From Ceratothoa steindachneri (Eukaryota; Arthropoda; Malacostraca; Isopoda; Cymothoidae): DNA of 64,000 nt. Below, one piece after another: positions 57,351-64,000 of the stretch. The notes under the pieces were generated by a model. That model worked only from the letters and a program-made list of their open reading frames with translations. It did no database searches and was not told the DNA's origin. The stretch lies in contig OZ018324.1 in the NCBI GenBank assembly GCA_963969495.1, positions 44,514,609-44,578,608 of the forward strand, given 5' to 3'. Made by a program: the position numbers and the translations under genes. How positions within the stretch are numbered: position 1 is the stretch's first letter; each line of letters opens with the position of its first letter.

Positions 57351-59399
57351 TGCTCTATTACATTCGATCTTACCAAATTTCTTTCTCTTCCTCGTTTTTC
57401 CGCGGTACTTCTGATGGTGGAGTTTAAAACTCAGTTTTTTTGTCAATCCCTTCCCTTACAAAGGTTCAAAATTTAACAAATACCTGGAAAATTGGAAAAG
57501 TAAAATAAACCAGCTCAATGAAAAAGTTCAGGAATTTTTCTTGGCAGAAGATAGAGCCTTTTTAAAGAACAGTGAGAAGTGTAATACGAGAGAAGGATAG
57601 CTAGTGAAAGTAAATGGTACAGTTCAATGGTTACTGCTTTTGTAAAAAGCTAAATCAGAATCCGAAGCTAGCGAGCATATGGAACTCTTAGCGTTTGTTT
57701 AGCTCTATGTCTACCTCCGTGAAACATGATAATGGGAGTCAAATTTCCGATCATTTCTGTACCTACCTTTGCGGGAGATCCCTTAAATTGAAGTACTTTT
57801 TTGAGATTTGTTCTATTAAACTCTGCAAGAACGCACTAATATTTCCTCTCTGCAGATAATTGCCTATTTACGCTGTCAACTGTGGGCTGAGACTAGAGTT
57901 CTAGTCGAAGTCGATGGGTTTCCTACCACAGATTTATTATATAGTGAAGCGCCTGAACTGCTCCATAAGACTTACGTGAGATAGCATGTCATCATAAAAG
58001 CTCATATTCACTCAATTTTAGATAAGAGTAGTGCGAAGTCTATTGTTAAATATTTCGATTTTTTATGCCTCAGTATGAATTTTATCTCCTTATATTAAAG
58101 CAGGGTCGAGCAGGCATGTTTTATTATTACGGAGCTTTTATTACGCAAACTACCGCCAAATTCACGCTACAGCATCAACCGTGCAGGATCTAAGAACTGA
58201 TGGAATTTGCAAGACTTCCATGTTTTCATTGTAGCAGAAATTATTTTTTGGAAGATATCCAGCCTAAAAATGAGGAAAAGATGAAAAGAATTTCATTATA
58301 GAGACACTACACTATTAAGAGTAAAACCGATAATGGAAAGGGGGATGGAATCATTGATGCATATTTCACGGGAGGATCTAAATTCCCTATTGCTTTTTAG
58401 GGTGGGCGTGGAGGTTTTCATCTTTTCTAAATTTTCGTAAAGCATAAAGGCCTTGTGTATAATTGGGATCCCATATGTTAGCAGATGCCATGCATTATCT
58501 GCTTTTGGAAGTAGGGGGCGAAACAATGCAATTCAGACCGCAACTGAATGAAATTCACTCACCCTCATAAGAACCTGCTCCTGTTTTGGTATGAGATAGA
58601 TAGGTTGGAAATGTTACAAGAAAAGGGTAAGTCTACCTCCAAAATCTCATACTCTTGAGTTAATTTGTATTTCTGATGTTACTCTTAGTAGGCCTACGTC
58701 TTTCAGTACAATACGAAACCTAAAACCACTTAGCCCTCGAAACAGGCCGCCGTTGAACATCAGATCATTGAAGGTGCCATTGCGTGCAGACGCCGTGAGG
58801 GAGTAGCTCTACCCATAGCCATGCTATCCATTCGTGTATCAAGTGGTGTAATAGTTAGGCGTGTGTTTTGTTGAATCTGAAAATCAAGGCTACTTTATAG
58901 CAGCCTTCGAAGCGGTCAAACTCGTATTAAAGTTGTTGCGTGAGGTAAAACTAATGATAAGAGGAAAGGACGAAAATTAGAATGGTAGGAGTGTTAATTA
59001 TCGCGGGAAAAAGGGTAATGGCTAGTGAGGCAGTGCTAATTGATAAACTTTCCTTAGATATACTTAATACAGTAAGTTTTAATTACCCTAAGTAATTACG
59101 TGCACAATTTTATTAAATTGTTGGAATTTCGTTATGGTAATCACACACTTAACTCATCATTTGGTAGTATGATTACTGGGCGTTAGGCTTCTTCGGACAC
59201 ATCGAGCGTCAAGAAATTCCATACTCAATTTTCAAATGGGCTGTTTCATTGTGGGAATCGGGAGACCTTGGATAGAAACTTTTGTCCTTGACCCTTTGAG
59301 AGAGTCTTGCTTGTCCATTACCATTTATGTCTTGCTACGAGCTTTGCCTGTTTTTGCATTTTCTGCATATGGTGTTTTTCTGTCACCGCACTAAGATTA
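57351..59399. other. AT-rich spacer, no gene seen
   Basis: No convincing coding frame. A 76-codon minus-strand frame at 58296-58526 has no recognisable domain. A tRNA-like A-box stretch near 58843 lacks the rest of a tRNA. Confidence 0.5.
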
Positions 59400-59875
59400 T
59401 TTGTATGTATATTGGTCCTATAAGCTGTTTTGTATCTTGCGCTACTAAGCTATTGTATGTTGGGCAATTAGCTTATTTTATATGTGGTACCATTGGCTTT
59501 TATTTGTCGCACTATTAGCTTTGTATATCACGCTACTAAGTATTTATCGTATGACGCGTCACAAGGCTTTTTTGTATGTCAAGCCAAAAGGCTATTGTAG
59601 GTCACGCCATTGGACTCTTTTTTATGTCTAACCACTGCCTCTTTGATATGTCGCGCCACTAGCCTCATATTATGTCGTACCACTGGCATATTTGTTATAT
59701 CGTGACACTGGACTCTTTATTGTATTGTAGTATGGCCTCTATGTTATGTCTCACCACTGGCCGCTTTGTTATGTTACACCATTGAACTCTTTGTTATGTC
59801 GCGCAACTGGCCTCTTTGTCATATCACGCCACTGGATTATTAATGTCGGGGGATTGGCTTTTTTTCTGTCGCTAA
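59400..59875. repeat. Degenerate 25-bp minisatellite
   Basis: About 18 units of roughly 25 bp. A unit begins GTCGCGCCACTGG and ends CTCTTTGTTAT. Units are best conserved from 59610 to 59850 and more diverged upstream (for example GTCGCACTATTAGC). The plus-strand frame at 59327-59518 lies partly in it and is not a gene. Confidence 0.8.
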
Positions 59876-60179
59876 TAAAAAGTTGTGTTTCAAAAGGGGA
59901 AATCTCTAGAGGAAAATGAGTGCAGTAATACAGAAGGAAGAAAGAAGTTTTAAAAGCCGTTGAAAACTACTCGATGCGTTAGGATTTAAAAATAGGATAT
60001 ACTCGTGATATGGTTAGCAGTGGTACACCTGCAAAAACTATTGTTCCTTCTATGTACATTCTAAGGCAGAAAATAATTATAATATGGATGGTACGGTCGC
60101 TAGTTTGTGGTAATTTGAATTCCGCAAATACGTGTATTCTTGTCTTAGATCTCTCATCTTACTATCAAAGAAGCTTTAG

Positions 60180-61060
60180 TTGGGTATCCTCTGTGAAGGA
60201 AGCAATACCAAAGCTGAAATTATCATCCAAAGATTTGTAAAAGGCGGGCTGTGCTGCTGGTCATTCACGGTGGGGGATATCGAGGGAAAAGGGACTACTA
60301 AATCTTACCTTAAGCTTTCTGATACGAGAAAACCTCCAATATTTCTCGTCGAAATTCAGTCCAACATTGCTAACGATCCTAGCAAGTCAATAAGGTCCAT
60401 AGCCAGGGACAAGGAATTATCAAAGTTTCTAATTAAGGAGTTACTGCATGATGGCATCCGCTACTAGTCATGCAAGATGAGAAAATACCAGCTTCTCTCG
60501 CAAAATTTGAAAGACAAGCGGTTGGAACAAGGCACGAAGATCTTAAACAAATTGAAGCACCCCCCCCCCCAACCCTGGAAGCTTCCGCTATTTGTAACAA
60601 GAAGAAGTTATGCCACGACCAGTGTGCATCATCCTGTTTTGAATCTTCAGAAGCAGAGGTCACCTTATGCTTTCTTTTTTCTTCTCGGAGAGTTGCATCA
60701 AGTGCCTAGAAAGTCGATGTTGCACCAGAGCCTGGTATTGCCGATGGAAGACCGTAGATATACCAGCAGAACTTTGCACCATGCCACACAAGCAGGAGGA
60801 CCCAGTGGTTTTGGCTGCTAAACCATTTTTTGATTACATGAAACCTCCGTACTGGCAAGAGTGTAAACGCTGGACTATTATTGATAGTGCGTCGATGAGA
60901 TAGAGGGCAACAAGTCTTAATGGACCCCCAAGGTGAAGCTTAGGTCCAGGATAATCGGTTTTTAAGCAATTTAACAAATTAACTCCCGAGAAGGCATGCA
61001 TTAGGTTTCGAAGCCGCCTGGAGACCGTTGTTGAGGCCAACGGCGATTTGGTAAATACAG
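60180..61060 (+). pseudogene. Fossil Tc1/mariner-like transposase
   Basis: Conceptual translation in shifting frames follows the mariner order. A helix-turn-helix part (EIIIQRFVKGG, KGTTKS) is at 60180-60310. NDPSKSIRSIARDKELSKF is followed by an in-frame TAG (60465-60467) and RLEQGTKILNKLKHP. An 11-C run at 60560-60570 shifts the frame. The segment matching the first catalytic Asp reads ICNKKKLCHDQ, so Asp is lost. A stretch matching the second block (PAELCTMPHKQ) has Glu for Asp. The end RFRSRLETVVEANGDL (60995-61055) is very typical of one mariner group. Intact enzymes cut and paste DNA at TA. This copy is dead. Family assignment comes from recalled motifs, not a search. Confidence 0.75.
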
Positions 61061-62688
61061 TGCGATTGAAAACTCACAGTGCACTTATATTTTTATTAAC
61101 AGAAACACGTTATGCCCCCTGTTAGTATAAATACAGGCTTGAATCTTTTTTATTTTATTTCTAAAAACCGCTATTATTGTCCTAAAAAAAAGTGCAGTGA
61201 ATTTTTTATCCCCCTTTATATGTGTATAAATGAATTTTGTGTATTTTTTTTAATGATACAGTTAGGTGACAAATTATGCACTGCACCCTGTTAATTTAAA
61301 TTTCAAACGATTTATTCTAGATCACAAGATTATATTAAATTAAGAGCAGTGAATATTTTTAAGTTTATTACTAATTCTACTAATTTTAATATTGGTCTGA
61401 ATATTAAATTAAATTAAAAAGGTTTTTTTATTGGACATTGTATTTGCTTTGTCTTGTTGCTCATTCGCATTAGCTTCTCTTTATTATTTTTCCCTCTTTA
61501 CACTCACCCAGAACTTGAATTATATATATATCCTCCTGTCTTTAACCTGCGCTTACTTTATGATATAATTTTTAAAAAATTATAGCCAATTTTAACTTAT
61601 TTTCTCTGCTTATCATCACGCTTCTTTATTCTTGTTTGTGTTGCAGGAACCGAGTTAAATTATAAAGTTCCCCGAATTCGTCTTTCTTCCTAATTCCTGT
61701 TTGTAAAATTTACATATGGAATGTTTAGATATGATTTATCAATCACTGTATGGTCGACTGTATTTTATATTAACTACTTTAATTCCACTTATAAATTGAC
61801 ATCATCTTGCTTTATTGTACATATTTTGTTTTAGTATTATAATTATCTACATCACTTATATGCCTTTATGGGTTGGAAGTTGGTGTTTTGGTACCAAGTC
61901 TTGAATATACCGGCATGTGGTTGACCTAGATTGGCTCCAGTGGCTTTTAGGGAACCATACATTCTCTTGTTTTTATATTAAGAGATTTATATTTTCATTT
62001 GTGGACTGAGGTATGCTGATTTCAAATTCAGTAAATCTTAAAGTATGATGAATTTTTAAATAACAATTTCTTTCAAATTGTCGAAAATGCAATAAGAGAA
62101 AATAATCTTGTTTGCTTAATTTCTAGACGGCCCAAGAATAATTGAAAATGTGGAATTAGCAGAATTATATGATCAATAAATTACTTGTTTCAGCTTACAA
62201 CTTATATATGAGTTTACAAAGAATCGATAGATAAATTATATTCCTCACAAAAGCCCCTCAAATCGCTTTCTGGATATAACTAGTTTAAACGCGAAAGAAA
62301 AAACATAAGAGAGAAAAGTTCACTTATTAAACGCCCAACTTCCGAAGTATCATTATGCGATAAAGTTTGAAACTTACACAAAAAGATTAAGCGGGAAATT
62401 CATGAGGCTGAGTGCATATATGAAGATAAATTTGGAGATAAATCAGGCGATAATCCCAAAGCATTCTGTTCATAGGAGGCGTACTGTGTATCTTTGCTCC
62501 AGCCGGTTATTGAAGCATTAACAATTTTTTTTTTTGCTATGCTCGGTCTTCTTCTATTTGTTTAATTCTGGGTATTTTGGTGGGTGATTAATTAGCTCGC
62601 CTTTCCCAATCGAAACTCTTTGTGTTCAGGGATGATTCCGTGTTGCAAATACTTAACTGCTTAGAAAAAAGTAAATCGAGGGTTAAGT
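61061..62688. other. AT-rich spacer; possible mariner right end
   Basis: No gene seen. TGCACTGCACCCTGTTA near 61277-61293 resembles a mariner terminal repeat next to TA, but I found no matching left terminus. The rest, to the start of A4, is AT-rich unique sequence. Confidence 0.45.
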
Positions 62689-64000
62689 CCCCGTAAGGAG
62701 CGCGGCGATTTGCCATCCTGGCCGCCGTGCTGACGGGATCCAGCGTTCCGTCCGGCCCCAGCTTAGCCTCTCGTCCTTCCTTCAGATAGCCCGATTTCTC
62801 CCCTACCTCGTCGCTTTTCATACAACCTCTCCCACAACTTTCTCTGGTCAGCCTCTAATTTCACAGGGTAGAATGCTGACCTTCTTCTCAAGCCAACCAC
62901 CCTGGATGGGGGCTGAGGGGAAAGGGGACATTGTTCCCTAACCCCTCAGCTCCAGTTCGGAATGGGGTTTTTTTAACAACCTGCTTCATCCCCACCCATA
63001 CCTTCCTCACATCCCTTTTCATCTCCTCTTCACATTCTATCTGTTTTACGCCGTGTCTAAGGTGGAGCCGCCATGCCGAAGGACTGCCAGGCCACCAGGC
63101 GGGAGGGGTGGTCCCAAATGGCGGCGCCTGGCTCTGCCGGGCCTGTAAGCACATCTTGCAGTGCAGGCTACTGCAAGAGGTGGAGAGCGATTGCGTCCCG
63201 TAAAACAAAGAGGGCCATCATGACCAATGATGAAAAAAAAAACCATCTCCCCTTAATTCCCCCTAAAACAACGGAGCCGCCCTCGTGCAGCTCCACAGAA
63301 AAGATGAAGGTCCCCCCCCACTGTGCTTGCGCAGGGGACCCTCCATACCTCTTTAACCGGAGAGTAGGCTTACTCCTCTCCTACGCCTACGGGTGTAGGG
63401 GACTCCCCCTCACCCCCTTCTCTGGAGGTGCTTTCGGGCACCTCCCTATCTCCAGCGGCAGTCCCTCCTTTGCTTTCTAAGGGGACTGCCAAAAAAGCCA
63501 GCAGGCAGCCCATTGCCGACCGCCCCTCGTACAAGCGGCTCGGTAGGGCAAACCCCCTTAGGAAGGAGAGGGAAGCCAGGCCCCTTCGGTCGCTTCCCTC
63601 AAAAGACCTGCTAGCAAAAATATTAAACCTTGCCGGGGTCAAGGCCTGTGCCTCCCCACTAGAGACTTATGACGCTGCCAAGGGGACCTGCGATGTCCTA
63701 GGAGGGGATGGCCAACTGGAGGCCCCTCCTGTGATAGACATGGTCCTTGAGGAAAACCAGCCTCAGAAGGTAGGGCCTTCCATGGGGGGGGATCCGGGCT
63801 CGGCGCCAAGCACCGAACCCGAATCCGCCCCTATGCAAGGTCCTCATCAAACGGCTGTGGATTCTCAGGCAGTACAAGGAGGGGAGGGATCTCCTCCGGA
63901 TGATGCCCCTGCGACCACCAGGACCTTCTCCATTTATGAGAAGGACATTGCTGAGGCTGGTCCATCTGGCTTGGGGGCTTCTACCAGTGGGGGTGAGAAG
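62689..64000 (+). mobile_element. A4: 5' part of a Jockey/I-like element, cut by the window end
   Basis: Begins CCCCGTAAGGAG like the other A copies and continues through the 5' UTR (to 63219) into ORF1. It is the fourth A element with an intact 5' end. ORF2 and the 3' end lie beyond the window. Confidence 0.9.
63220..64000 (+). pseudogene. A4 ORF1, gag-like protein (partial, frameshifted)
   Basis: The ATG at 63220 aligns with that of A2. The first 30 or so codons fit, then a C-run (GTCCCCCCCCAC, about 63310) carries one base more than A2, so the frame closes at 63480. The homologous Ser/Pro-rich region continues in the next frame (GSAPSTEPESAPMQG near 63800) to the window edge. Confidence 0.8.

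Noticed and set aside
58296..58526. Minus-strand 76-codon frame
   Set aside because: Short, in AT-rich spacer, no recognisable motif, no neighbouring gene structure.
58843..58860. tRNA-like A-box (GTGGTGTAATAGTTAGGC)
   Set aside because: No acceptor pairing, no proper anticodon arm and no convincing B-box downstream. It may be a chance match or a SINE relic too weak to call.

Overview
This is a repeat-dominated stretch of an animal nuclear genome, probably an invertebrate. Long GA and TA microsatellites, gag proteins with three zinc knuckles and Tc1/mariner debris would fit an arthropod such as a crustacean, but the sequence cannot fix the species. I see no host protein-coding gene, no RNA gene and no bacterial feature. 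Nearly every coding signal belongs to non-LTR retrotransposons, and every copy is broken. Family letters A to D are working labels.

Layout. 1-576: AT-rich spacer. 590-7445: A1, a GC-rich Jockey/I-like element (gag ORF1; ORF2 with endonuclease, reverse transcriptase, RNase H and a C-terminal Cys/His motif). 7748-8004: TA then GA microsatellite. 8005-46393: a chain of minus-strand CR1-like elements joined through GA-rich arrays, in the order B1, C1, D1, D2, B2 (inside the tail array of D3), D3, C2, D4. C1 is split by A2 (14611-21500), a complete A element with a perfect 15-bp target-site duplication; the empty site survives in C2. D5 (46394-about 49804) is a plus-strand D copy head-to-head with D4. 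49924-56087: A3. 56102-62688: AT-rich spacer with two degenerate minisatellites (about 57.0 and 59.4 kb) and a fossil Tc1/mariner transposase (60.2-61.06 kb). 62689-64000: A4, cut by the window edge.

The C and D elements carry an ORF1 with an N-terminal Cys cluster, a coiled coil or charged heptad repeat, and an SGNH-type esterase, followed by an endonuclease-reverse transcriptase ORF2. B is seen only as ORF2. Although diverged, B, C and D have the same 3' end: an outer stem, an inner short hairpin (GUAA loop in B and D), short tandem repeats containing TGTAAC, then a (TC)n tail. The stem sequences differ between families while pairing is kept. Together with the one-way chain, in which upstream ends of elements abut GA arrays, this suggests a lineage that primes on GA/TC microsatellites and rebuilds its own target with each insertion. 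That is the most interesting system in the window.

The A elements behave differently. All four keep the same 5' end; the three with visible 3' ends finish in two stem-loops plus poly(A) and have 13-15 bp target duplications. ORF2 overlaps ORF1 in the -1 frame without an AUG ahead of the first endonuclease motifs. Some Gln-to-stop changes are shared between A copies. Exact element ends inside GA arrays cannot be fixed from sequence alone.
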